From Ureibacillus sp. FSL W7-1570 (lineage in GTDB: Bacteria > Bacillota > Bacilli > Bacillales_A > Planococcaceae), in assembly GCF_038593265.1 (NCBI RefSeq), contig NZ_CP151979.1:2921001-2985000 (forward strand): a DNA stretch of 64,000 bases, written 5' to 3'. Positions within the stretch are counted from its first letter, which is position 1. Every line of letters starts with the position of its first letter. Below, in pieces: positions 51,688-59,425 of the stretch. The position numbers and the translations under genes were made by a program. The notes under the pieces were generated by a model that had not been told where the DNA came from, did not search any database, and saw only the letters and a list, made by a program, of their open reading frames with translations.

Positions 51688-52234
51688 TCCATTCGCTCCT
51701 AAAAAAGTCTTTCTTTCCATTATACCGCGGCAATCCATCTTTGATAAGGGAAATCCTTTGAACTTGCGCGGAACAGATTTAAAAAAACAGATTAAAATGT
51801 TATGAATTTTTCGAAAAAAAGTATAAAATAATAAAAAATAGTATTAATATTAGATGAAATAAGAAGCCAACCCTCTTTGGTGATTCCATTTATTTCCTAT
51901 ACTTGAATTTTTATCAACCAATGGAGTTCTTTCAAACATGAAATTTGGGGAATATAAGGTAAAGGAAATTCGTATGATAGATTACAACCATTTTTACATG
52001 GCAGTTTCGTGAAAATTCATCTCTTTCAGGCATAAGTTGTTTGTCGGGCACATAGAATGGAAATTTGTTCTTTTGACAATATAAATTCATGTGGTTTCCA
52101 AAAAAATTCAAGTTCATTATTGATTAAACACCGGCTTTTTTGGAAAAACCTAAGGAAGTTTCAAATTCGGGGAAAAGGGAAATTTTGATGTAAGCTTTCG
52201 GTCAAAGGAAATGAGTGAAATAGGAGGGATATCG
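51688..52234. other. Divergent intergenic region between ywqB and the IDEAL gene
   Basis: A 547-base AT-rich stretch that must contain promoters for both sides. I see no convincing hexamer pair, hairpin or repeat, and no frame with a ribosome-binding site. Confidence 0.4.
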
Positions 52235-52696
52235 ATGATCCAAGTCCAATACATGAAACCGTTTTATTCCAAAGTCTCGGGCGAAACGTTGCGTTTAGTG
52301 TTTGCGTATCAATATTTTTCCATCATGAAGGACAATGAAGTGTATCATTTTGTGCCGATTGAAGGGAAGGAAATTATCGTAAACTTAAAAACGATGCAAA
52401 TCGAAAACCTCTCTGAAATTTTTGTTTTCCAGCGCGGAAACCGGTTTCTCCGCCTGCCGCTTTATCAGCTGCTGTTGATTTCCAACATCCACGAACATCT
52501 GGCACCGATTTTGGAGGAAGCGTCCAATAAGTCGGAAAGCATCCATCTCGTTCCTCATGAGGAAAATTCGGAAATCGCGGACCTCATTCGTGCATTGGAA
52601 AGCCAAAATTTAGATCGCCTCATCGACGAAGCCCTCTCCAATCGCGACGAACAACTTTTCTACGAATTGGTCGAAAAGAAGAAAAAAATGGAATAA
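52235..52696 (+). CDS. IDEAL-domain protein
   Basis: This is a 153-residue soluble protein. The C-terminus, LDRLIDEALSNRDEQLFYEL, is an IDEAL domain, a short helical module found in small Bacillales regulators such as YpiB. The N-terminal 100 residues form a beta-rich region (FYSKVSGETLRLVFAYQYFS, MKDNEVYHFVPIEGKEIIV) that I do not recognise. TAGGAGG is eight bases before ATG 52235; the open frame upstream is not used. A possible role is in competence or stress control by analogy, with low confidence. Confidence 0.78.
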   Translation: MIQVQYMKPFYSKVSGETLRLVFAYQYFSIMKDNEVYHFVPIEGKEIIVNLKTMQIENLSEIFVFQRGNRFLRLPLYQLLLISNIHEHLAPILEEASNKSESIHLVPHEENSEIADLIRALESQNLDRLIDEALSNRDEQLFYELVEKKKKME

Positions 52697-52697
52697 G

Positions 52698-52724
52698 GTG
52701 CCGGGTACTTGATGTGCCTGGCAC
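52698..52724. terminator. Shared hairpin between two convergent genes
   Basis: GTGCCGGG at 52698-52705 pairs with CCTGGCAC at 52717-52724 (one G-U). It fits exactly in the 30 bases between the IDEAL gene stop and the stop of the small minus-strand gene, so it probably ends transcripts from both sides. T tracts are weak. It resembles the TGCC palindromes at 13395, 46676 and 54125. Confidence 0.6.
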
Positions 52725-52726
52725 TC

Positions 52727-52822
52727 TTACGAAATTAACAAATAGATGATTCCCACTGCAATCCCGGATCCAATGATTCCAAACACCACGTCTTCCAACG
52801 AAAATGCCTTCACATGTTTCAT
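52727..52822 (-). CDS. 31-residue single-helix membrane peptide
   Basis: A short frame on the minus strand encodes a polar start, MKHVKAFSLEDVV, followed by one membrane helix rich in Gly and Ile (FGIIGSGIAVGIIYLLIS). AAGGAGGA lies seven bases before the ATG at 52822, a near-perfect ribosome-binding site, and a hairpin directly follows the stop. These two signals argue for a real gene. Such one-helix peptides often modulate a larger membrane protein; the partner is unknown, and I do not recognise the family. Confidence 0.65.
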   Translation of the reverse strand: MKHVKAFSLEDVVFGIIGSGIAVGIIYLLIS

Positions 52823-52955
52823 TCCGACTCCTCCTTATTCTTCTTATGGAACCATTATTTCCTAATCTTCAAACGATTAAACCTAATCTCAATCAATCTA
52901 TTCATTGAAAAAGATAAATATTCGGAATTTTGAGGGGATTCTTTTTAAAGGAGTT

Positions 52956-52991
52956 GCCGATATATTGAATTTTTCTGAAATCCGCCGATAT
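52956..52991 (+). promoter_or_regulatory. Sigma-D-like promoter region of the flagellin gene
   Basis: Two copies of GCCGATAT, the sigma-D -10 element, lie at 52956-52963 and 52984-52991. The second has TTGA 15 bases upstream, a fair match to the -35 TAAA. The first has no good -35 at the right distance. Both precede a flagellin gene by about 85-110 bases, which fits class III flagellar control. Confidence 0.6.
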
Positions 52992-53074
52992 GTAGAGAAA
53001 AGAGGTTTTTAATAGAAAGTTTTGAAGGATTTCTGTCGGTGGCACTTTATCCAAAAAAGAAAAGGAGGGGGAAG

Positions 53075-53905
53075 ATGTTCGGGCAATGGTGGGCAACAGG
53101 AATGATGATTATCAATAATCTTAATCAAAACTGGATGATGGCCAATAAAGCGCTTCTGAGAATTTCATCCGGCTACCGCATCAACAGCGCGGCGGATGAT
53201 GCGGCAGGCCTGGCCATTTCCGAAAAAATGCGCGCCCAAATTCGCGGGCTTCAAATGGCGGGCAAAAACATTCAGGACGGGATTTCCCTCGTTCAAACGG
53301 CGGAAGGGGCACTCAATGAAACCCATGCCATCATCCAGCGTATGCGGGAGCTGGCCATCCAGGCGGCAAGCGACACGCTGACGGACGATGATCGCAAATT
53401 GATCGATATTGAGTTCCAACAATTGAAAGAGGAAATGACGAGGATTGCCAAGCAAACCGAATTCAACACACGCCCCCTCTTGAACGGCGATTATGAATCC
53501 AATCCGTTGAAAATCCAGGTGGGCGCGAATGCCGGTCAATATATGGAAATCTATATCGGCGGTGTGGACAGCAATCGCCTTGGAATCGGCGGTGTGGACA
53601 TTGCGACACGGGACAACGCCGATGCAGCGATTGGCGCGCTGGATCAGGCATTAAAGCAAGTTTCCGGTGAACGTGCCCGCCTCGGCGCGTACCAAAACCG
53701 GTTGGAACATGCGTACAATAATGTGCTGAATACGGCGGAAAACTTGACGGCCGCCGAATCCCGCATTCGGGATGCAGACATTGCCAAAGAAATGATGAAC
53801 TACACGAAAGCAAGCATTTTGGCCATGGCTGCCCAGCACGTCCTCGCCCTTCATATGCAGCAGGCCCAATCGATCTTGATGTTGCTGAATGGCGGGAAGA
53901 AGTAG
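53075..53905 (+). CDS. Atypical flagellin
   Basis: This 276-residue flagellin has conserved D0/D1 regions and a short central part. The N-terminal block LRISSGYRINSAADDAAGLA and the C-terminal NVLNTAENLTAAESRIRDAD are standard. The extreme ends are not: before MIINNLNQNWMMANKALL there is an extra, Trp-rich MFGQWWATGM, and the end reads YTKASILAMAAQHVLALHMQ and QAQSILMLLNGGKK, more hydrophobic than usual. ATG 53075 has GGAGGGGG upstream; ATG 53102 would remove the extension but has a weaker site. It is probably a minor or alternative flagellin and not the main Hag. Confidence 0.85.
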   Translation: MFGQWWATGMMIINNLNQNWMMANKALLRISSGYRINSAADDAAGLAISEKMRAQIRGLQMAGKNIQDGISLVQTAEGALNETHAIIQRMRELAIQAASDTLTDDDRKLIDIEFQQLKEEMTRIAKQTEFNTRPLLNGDYESNPLKIQVGANAGQYMEIYIGGVDSNRLGIGGVDIATRDNADAAIGALDQALKQVSGERARLGAYQNRLEHAYNNVLNTAENLTAAESRIRDADIAKEMMNYTKASILAMAAQHVLALHMQQAQSILMLLNGGKK

Positions 53906-54301
53906 TGGATGGTTTCGTTTACGGGGGAGTGGGGGATGTGGTTGATTCCATAAATTCCTCCCTCAAGGCCGATGCCATTCTGGGAAAACTGGAGTAGATC
54001 CATTTGCTTTGAATGCCGAGGAAATGCGGGGGTTGGTGCTATTTACGTGTGATTGAAGCGTCCCCCTCAGCGAATGGATGTCTGCTGCTGATCAAGGCGG
54101 CAAGAGGTTCACTTGGCGATTGCATATGCCTGATACTCTTGGAAGTGCCAGGCATTTTTTATGTCAACTTAATCCTCCAAATTTTATCTTTCACCCAAAA
54201 AAACCGTCCAAAAATTAATTTTCTGGAAATCACTTCCTAGAACCCCTCATTTCTGCTAATTTATAAGAAAGAACGGTTCAACTGCATGAGGGGGTGGAAT
54301 T
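53906..54301. other. Intergenic region after the flagellin gene
   Basis: A 396-base gap, G-rich at first. It contains the terminator at 54125 and, near 54270, an AT-rich stretch before the NERD gene. A sequence GGCCGATGCC at 53970 is not followed by a gene. No frame is supported. Confidence 0.4.
54125..54160 (+). terminator. Terminator downstream of flagellin
   Basis: ATGCCTG at 54125-54131 pairs with CAGGCAT at 54149-54155, followed by six T. It is 220 bases past the flagellin stop. Confidence 0.8.
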
Positions 54302-55243
54302 TTGCTGATAAAACCATTCCAAACCAGCACTTACAAAATCGCCCTGGAATCCCTACGCAAACGCCTAAGCCCTCGCCACGAAAAAATCCTTAAAATCGAA
54401 GAAGAACTCTCTTTGCAAGAAGCCGGAGAAAACGGCGAAAAACATGTATTGACCATCCTGACAGAAAACCAGCTGCCAAAGAACACCTTTATCCTCCATA
54501 ACGTCACAATTGACTCCATCATCAACATCCAAATTGACATTATGCTGATTTCACCGGGCTGGTGCCTTATCCTGGAAGTCAAAAACCTCAATGGTGAACT
54601 GACATTTATGAACAACCCGCCACAATTGATTTGTGTAAAAGAAGACCGGAAATTGATCTACCGCAGCCCGGAAGCCCAAATCGACCAATACCTCTTCGGC
54701 CTCACCCGATTTTTTGAGCAACATCAACTGAAAATGCCCATGTATGGAGCCATCGTATTGCCTTATGCCAACGCCATCATAGACAAGCCTCCATCCAAAT
54801 ATCCGCTGCTCATGGGAAGGGGCATCATCAACCACATTTGGACACTGCCAAAAAAAGACATCATCCCATCCAAACAAGTGGCGGAACTCATGATCCGGCA
54901 TACGAAAGAACCATCCTGGAACCATTTTCCTCTTACCGAGCACTACAACATTGATCCAAAGGACATCCTGCGCGGCGTCGAATGCCCGAACTGCGGCGCC
55001 ATCCCCATGAAACGCCTGAAGCGGACATGGCTTTGCGAAAAATGCAACAAAATGGATATGCGCGCCCATGTAAAAGCGTTGAGGGAGTATTACATGTTGA
55101 TTGATAAGACGATTTCTACTAAAGAAGCCATGGATTTTTTAATATTAAGAAACCGCTTTGAAGCAACGAGAATATTGAAAGCTAACAGCAAAGAACGTAC
55201 CGGGAATACAAGAAATAGTAGATATGATTTGGCATTGGAATAA
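54302..55243 (+). CDS. NERD-domain protein with C-terminal zinc ribbon
   Basis: This 313-residue soluble protein has a NERD (nuclease-related) domain at about 40-160. The PD-(D/E)xK-like core is visible: GENGEKHVL (conserved Glu), IDIMLISPGWCLILEVKN (Asp and E-x-K) and a Gln in PEAQIDQYL. Near 226-250 a zinc ribbon CPNCG followed by CEKC, then a basic C-terminal tail. The start is TTG at 54302 after GAGGGGGTGG. NERD proteins are thought to act on nucleic acids; the precise role is unknown. It sits next to the SNF2/SWIM region and array 7. Confidence 0.85.
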   Translation: MLIKPFQTSTYKIALESLRKRLSPRHEKILKIEEELSLQEAGENGEKHVLTILTENQLPKNTFILHNVTIDSIINIQIDIMLISPGWCLILEVKNLNGELTFMNNPPQLICVKEDRKLIYRSPEAQIDQYLFGLTRFFEQHQLKMPMYGAIVLPYANAIIDKPPSKYPLLMGRGIINHIWTLPKKDIIPSKQVAELMIRHTKEPSWNHFPLTEHYNIDPKDILRGVECPNCGAIPMKRLKRTWLCEKCNKMDMRAHVKALREYYMLIDKTISTKEAMDFLILRNRFEATRILKANSKERTGNTRNSRYDLALE

Positions 55244-55274
55244 ATCAGGATGATGCGCAAGAAGAAGTAAGATT

Positions 55275-55305
55275 AAGAGCGTGCTTGATTGGTGCGCTCT
55301 TTTAT
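55275..55305 (+). terminator. Terminator of the NERD gene
   Basis: AAGAGCG at 55275-55281 pairs with CGCTCTT at 55295-55301, with a T-rich end. Array 7 begins about 125 bases downstream. Confidence 0.75.
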
Positions 55306-55431
55306 ATTTATTAAGGGATTATTTCAAAAAATGGATGCTGCTACAAAGGGAGTGGAAACTACATCATTGGAAGCGCTAAAAGGGGAAAAAAACAGTATCT
55401 GCATCTGGAAAAGGCAAATGAACTAAAGGGA

Positions 55432-56095
55432 ATGCTATTCGCACTAAAGAGGATGCCAATCGCACCAAAAGGAGGAGTAACCGCACCAAAGGGTTGGCTA
55501 TCCGCACCAAAAGGAGGAGTAACCGCACCAAAGGGTTGGCCATCCGCACCAAAAGGGGGAGTAACCGCACCAAAGGGTTGGCCATCCGCACCAAAAGGGG
55601 GAGTAACCGCACCAAAGGGTTGGCCAACCGCACCAAAAGGAGGAGTAACCGCACCAAAGGGTTGGCCAACCGCACCAAAATAGGGAGTAACCGCACCAAA
55701 GGGTTGGCCAACCGCACCAAAAGGGGGAGTAACCGCACCAAAGGGTTGGCCATCCGCACCAAAAGGAGGAGTAACCGCACCAAAGGGTTGGCCAACCGCA
55801 CCAAAAGGGGGAGTAACCGCACCAAAGGGTTGGCCAACCGCACCAAAAGGAGGAGTAACCGCACCAAAGGGTTGGCCAACCGCACCAAAATAGGGAGTAA
55901 CCGCACCAAAGGGTTGGCCAACCGCACCAAAAGGGGGAGTAACCGCACCAAAGGGTTGGCCATCCGCACCAAAAGGAGGAGTAACCGCACCAAAGGGTTG
56001 GCCAACCGCACCAAAGGGTTGGCTAACCGCACCAAAAAAGGGAGTAACCGCACCAAAAGAAGAAGTATCTGCACTAAAAGACCTCTCCGCACCAA
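55432..56095 (+). repeat. Tandem array 7, about 31 units of 21 bases, core CCGCACCAAA
   Basis: Units alternate strictly: CCGCACCAAAGGGTTGGCC and CCGCACCAAAAGGGGGAGTA, each 21 bases with the linker, making 42-base dimers. Third-level variation exists (TATCC, CATCC, CAACC before the core; GGAGGAG, GGGGGAG or TAGGGAG in the linker). The TAGGGAG variant at about 55680 and 55890 is 210 bases apart, a multiple of 42, pointing to block duplication. Edges decay gradually on both sides. Long frames on both strands are by-products of the missing stops. Confidence 0.93.
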
Positions 56096-56246
56096 ATAAT
56101 ACCCCTCCCCTAGCAAAAAAACGGTAGATAATGTGAAAATAATTCACAGTTTCCCGTGAAAGTTGTATACTAAAACTCGTATGATTAAATTCAACACAAT
56201 ACAAACCGACGAATAAAACAATCTAAATCAATACACCCTAAAACAA

Positions 56247-56387
56247 ACGGGTCGTGGAGTGCATAGGATTTGAAGTTCCCTCAATAAAGCGCGGAACACC
56301 AAGCGGAGCCGACAATCCGGGGCTCCTTCACAACACCATCAAGAACCATAACCAAATCTCAGCACTGTCAACACTCCATCCACCCGT
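56247..56387 (+). ncRNA. Possible structured leader RNA of wecC
   Basis: ACGGGT at 56247-56252 and TGGAGTG at 56255-56261 pair with ACCCGT at 56382-56387 and CACTCCA at 56372-56378, closing a 110-base domain. Inside are GTTCC/GGAAC (56275-56298) and GGAGCC/GGCTCC (56305-56326). That gives a 13-bp closing stem with a two-by-three internal loop and two hairpins. It ends 31 bases before wecC. I do not recognise a known riboswitch; bases 56096-56246 show nothing further. Confidence 0.55.
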
Positions 56388-56418
56388 TTCGGAACATTGA
56401 AAGGAAGTAACGATTAAC

Positions 56419-57690
56419 ATGACAAAAACAATGTGTGTGATCGGACTAGGTTACATCGGATTACCAACAGCGGTCACTTTTGCAAACCATGGAGTCAAAG
56501 TTCATGGAGTAGACGTCAACCCGAATGCCGTTCGAAGCATTCAAGAAAAAAAATTACATATTGAAGAACCAGGCTTGCAAGAACGGCTCAACAAAGCGGT
56601 GGATGAAGGATATTTGACTGCTTCCACAACACCGCAAGAAGCGGATGTATTTATCATCTCCGTACCATCTCCAATCAATCCGGACAAAACAGCCAACCTT
56701 GAATACGTGCGGGAAGCCACAAAATCCATCGTGCCTTACGTGAGAAAAGGCAACTTGGTGATTCTGGAATCCACAGTGCCGCCAAAAACAGTGGAACGCG
56801 TGATGATTCCTGAACTGATCAAAACAGGTTTGGATATCGGAACAGAACTCTTTGTTGCCCACTCACCAGAACGGGTAATTCCGGGACGCATCTTTGAAGA
56901 ATTGATCAACAACGGCCGCATCATCGGCGGGATCAATAAAAAATCTGCGGAAATGACAAAAGAACTTTACGAACTCTTTGTGAAAGGCCCTATCCATTTA
57001 ACGGATGCCACAACAGCGGAACTTGTGAAAGTCATGGAAAATACATACCGTGATGTCAACATTGCGTTCGCCAACGAATTGGCCAAATTGGCTGAAGAAT
57101 GGGATGTCAACATTTGGGAAGCGATCCACTATGCGAACTTCCATCCTCGCGTGAACATCCACTTCCCAGGACCAGGTGTGGGCGGACACTGCATCGCCGT
57201 TGACCCATGGTTCTTGGTGGAACTTGGCGGAGAAAAAGCGCAAATGATCCACCTTGCGCGCAAAATCAATGATGGCATGCCGTTGTTCACAGCCCAAAAA
57301 ACCCAAAAAATTTTGAATGAAAATAAAATCGCGGGCGGCAAAGTGGCAGTGCTTGGCCTTGCTTTCAAAGGAAATGTGGACGACATGCGTGAAAGTCCAT
57401 CATTGGAAGTGATCCACGAACTTCAACAACTTGGCTTGGAAGTCGTTTCCTTCGACCCGCATATTAAAGAAAATAAACACCCAACCCAAACACAAAGCTT
57501 GGAAGAAGCCGTAAACGGTGCGGACATTCTGCTTGTGTTGACGGACCATAAAGAATTCAAAGAATACAATCCATTAACGATCACGCCAAAACACAAAATC
57601 GTGCTTGATACGAAAAACTGCTTGGATCGCGAAAAATGGAAAGAAGCCGGATTCCAATGCCATCTTCTCGGCGATTCAAAAAATAAATAA
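56419..57690 (+). CDS. wecC: UDP-N-acetyl-D-mannosamine dehydrogenase
   Basis: The enzyme oxidises UDP-ManNAc twice with NAD to UDP-ManNAcA. The 423 residues have the NAD-binding GLGYIGLPTAVTFANHG, SPERVIPGRIFEE, the middle helix TTAELVKVMENTYRDVNIA and the catalytic Cys258 in GVGGHCIAVDPWFLVELG. That GGHCI-VDPWF form is the WecC/UDP-HexNAc type; UDP-glucose dehydrogenases have GGSCFPKD instead. With mnaA and tagA it fits a ManNAc/ManNAcA-containing wall polymer. The sugar specificity is inferred from the motif. GGAAG precedes the ATG. Confidence 0.88.
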   Translation: MTKTMCVIGLGYIGLPTAVTFANHGVKVHGVDVNPNAVRSIQEKKLHIEEPGLQERLNKAVDEGYLTASTTPQEADVFIISVPSPINPDKTANLEYVREATKSIVPYVRKGNLVILESTVPPKTVERVMIPELIKTGLDIGTELFVAHSPERVIPGRIFEELINNGRIIGGINKKSAEMTKELYELFVKGPIHLTDATTAELVKVMENTYRDVNIAFANELAKLAEEWDVNIWEAIHYANFHPRVNIHFPGPGVGGHCIAVDPWFLVELGGEKAQMIHLARKINDGMPLFTAQKTQKILNENKIAGGKVAVLGLAFKGNVDDMRESPSLEVIHELQQLGLEVVSFDPHIKENKHPTQTQSLEEAVNGADILLVLTDHKEFKEYNPLTITPKHKIVLDTKNCLDREKWKEAGFQCHLLGDSKNK

Positions 57691-57699
57691 GAAGAATAT

Positions 57700-57727
57700 A
57701 CGGCAGGGTAGAAGCTCTGCCGTTTTT
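57700..57727 (+). terminator. Terminator of wecC
   Basis: ACGGCAG at 57700-57706 pairs with CTGCCGT at 57717-57723, followed by TTTTT. The next 130 bases are C-rich with recurring CCCG words and may be a decayed 21-base array. Confidence 0.88.
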
Positions 57728-57947
57728 CTTTTGGTGCAGAGGATGGAACGGGGCTCCCGCGGATGAAGTCTCCCGCGTATAAAGGCAATAACCCCCGCCT
57801 CAAAATGCATATCCTTCCACCCCCGTGCCAAAAATAAGGTGTAACACCCGTAAACGCCATGTCACCAATTTTTAACTTTCAAATTCTGTACATTCTCATT
57901 TTTTTTGGTATGATGATAAACGGAAAAAATACAATCGAAATGGATGA

Positions 57948-58673
57948 ATGGAAATGAAAGAAACAGTTTTAGGCATACAAGTCAACACAGAAACCTACGA
58001 CGAACTGATCGAGCAGATCTTTGACCGCATCGAGAAAAAAGAAAAATCACTCATTGTCGCCATCAACCCGGAAAAAATCATGAAAGCGAAAGACGATCCG
58101 GCTCTCAAAAAACTATTGAACGAAGCCGAATTCCAAATTCCTGATGGCATTGGTGTCATCCTGGCTTCCAAACTTCAAAAAGGGAACATCATCGAAAGGG
58201 TTACGGGCATCGACATGATGATGCGCATTTGTGAAGAAGCGGCGAAAAAACAAAAACGGATTTTCTTATATGGAGGAAAACCGGGAGTTGCCGCATCCGC
58301 TGCGGAAAAACTGAAAGAACTATACCCTGGCATCCAAATCGCCGGCATCCAGCACGGTTACGAAAAAGACAATACAAAAGTCGTGGCCAACATCAATGAA
58401 GCCAAACCGGATATCCTCTTTGTCGCAATGGGCAGCCCAAAACAGGAAAACTGGATCAATGCCAACCGCGACCAATTATACCCAATCATCTATCAAGGGG
58501 TGGGAGGATCCTTCGACGTGCTCGCAGGAAATGTCAAACGGGCGCCGGAATTTTTCCAAAAAATAGGGCTTGAATGGTTTTACCGGTTGATGCTGGAGCC
58601 AAAAAGAATCAAGAGACAAATGGCATTGCCTAAATTTTTAATCGAAGTCATCCGCAGCAAAAAAGCGAATTAG
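57948..58673 (+). CDS. tagA: N-acetylmannosaminyltransferase TagA/WecG
   Basis: TagA adds ManNAc from UDP-ManNAc to undecaprenyl-PP-GlcNAc, the second step of wall teichoic acid or related polymer synthesis, at the inner face of the membrane. The 241 residues have the GT26 signatures AINPEKIMKA, FQIPDGIGVILASKL with the catalytic Asp near 66, FLYGGKPGVA, VAMGSPKQENWI and GVGGSFDVLAGNVKRAPE; the C-terminus RLMLEPKRIKRQMALPKFL is the membrane-binding appendage. The ribosome-binding site is weak, and ATG 57954 is an alternative start. Confidence 0.93.
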   Translation: MEMKETVLGIQVNTETYDELIEQIFDRIEKKEKSLIVAINPEKIMKAKDDPALKKLLNEAEFQIPDGIGVILASKLQKGNIIERVTGIDMMMRICEEAAKKQKRIFLYGGKPGVAASAAEKLKELYPGIQIAGIQHGYEKDNTKVVANINEAKPDILFVAMGSPKQENWINANRDQLYPIIYQGVGGSFDVLAGNVKRAPEFFQKIGLEWFYRLMLEPKRIKRQMALPKFLIEVIRSKKAN

Positions 58674-58740
58674 CAACATTTCCCTCAACTCCACAAAATT
58701 ATGCAATAGAAAATTATTTTGTAATCTTTGTAATAATTTA

Positions 58741-58769
58741 TTGTGTATTTACACTGATGGTGTTAAACT
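58741..58769 (+). promoter_or_regulatory. Possible promoter in the tagA-S-layer gap
   Basis: TTGTGT at 58741-58746, 17 bases, TAAACT at 58764-58769. It is about 70 bases past tagA and 85 bases before a terminator hairpin, so it may drive a short RNA. Confidence 0.45.
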
Positions 58770-58774
58770 GAAGT

Positions 58775-58884
58775 AAGTAGTAAGATTTCCTCTACAAAAT
58801 AGATGGAAAAATTTTCCCTGCAAGAAAAAATGGTTGGTAGCCCAGGAAAGAGGCCTCAGCAATTCACTGCTGGGGTCTTTTTCC
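58775..58884 (+). ncRNA. Candidate small RNA between tagA and the S-layer gene
   Basis: A likely promoter (58741-58769) is followed after about 110 bases by a terminator: GGCCTCAGCA at 58852-58861 pairs with TGCTGGGGTC at 58868-58877, then five T. No frame with a ribosome-binding site lies between. It lacks a T-box core. The same hairpin could instead be a delayed terminator of tagA, 180 bases after its stop. Confidence 0.4.
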
Positions 58885-58887
58885 TGC

Positions 58888-59154
58888 TCACCAACCCTCA
58901 TTTAAAATAGGAAGAAAATCCAAACGGTGCCACAAGATGCTTCCATTGGAATAAATTCTATCCATCCGATCGCGCCTGCTCCTCTCCAAACAAATCCCAA
59001 CCCCAACAAAAAAATCAGTCATAAATCCAAATAGCCACCAATATACTAGGTGTCGGGTGAATGAAACGGAACATGAATAAACGTTTGGAACAAAAGAACC
59101 AATCAGCAAAAAATAGCAGATCATCCCCAATGTCATGAAAAAATGGACCAACAT
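58888..59154 (-). CDS. Doubtful membrane protein on the minus strand
   Basis: An 88-codon frame with two hydrophobic segments (FFMTLGMICYFLLIGSFV and HLVYWWLFGFMTDFFVGV) and a basic end. The stop is immediately followed by the hairpin at 58852-58877, which could terminate it. There is no clear ribosome-binding site, and the region is AT-rich with upstream promoters pointing the other way. The aromatic-rich composition is plausible for a small membrane protein but also for chance. The family is unknown. The rest of the gap (58674-59425) carries promoters only. Confidence 0.3.
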   Translation of the reverse strand: MLVHFFMTLGMICYFLLIGSFVPNVYSCSVSFTRHLVYWWLFGFMTDFFVGVGICLERSRRDRMDRIYSNGSILWHRLDFLPILNEGW

Positions 59155-59212
59155 TAGTAGAAATGAAAAAAATCTAGAAAAAATATAAGAGAATTGCTGA
59201 TTGAGGTTGTTT

Positions 59213-59241
59213 TTTACAAATGGTATGTGTCATAATATAAG
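59213..59241 (+). promoter_or_regulatory. Upstream promoter of the S-layer gene
   Basis: TTTACA at 59213-59218 and TATAAG at 59236-59241 with 17 bases between, 185 bases before the S-layer start. Confidence 0.55.
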
Positions 59242-59314
59242 AGATTGTTAGTTATCCTTGATTTCATGAATGTGACAATCGTGTAACCGCAATGGAAATG
59301 TTGCCAAAAAAAGA

Positions 59315-59343
59315 TTGACAACCCATTCGCAGACTACTAAACT
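59315..59343 (+). promoter_or_regulatory. Main promoter of the S-layer gene
   Basis: A perfect TTGACA at 59315-59320 and TAAACT at 59338-59343 with 17 bases between. A third possible pair, TTGTAA at 59349 and TATGTT at 59371, lies 16 bases apart. Multiple promoters and a leader are usual for S-layer genes. Confidence 0.65.
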
Positions 59344-59425
59344 TTTACTTGTAATAGTTTATAGTTCTCATATGTTTTGAGGATAACTAAAAATATTATG
59401 TGAAATAAGAGGAGGAAATCTTTCT

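Noticed and set aside
55359-56204. Frames of 200-280 codons with Phe-Gly-Ala-Val repeats or Arg-Thr-Lys repeats
   Set aside because: They are by-products of array 7; no start signal, and several overlapping frames are open at once.
58775-58884. A T-box leader
   Set aside because: It lacks the conserved T-box sequence and specifier stem; downstream genes are not amino-acid related.
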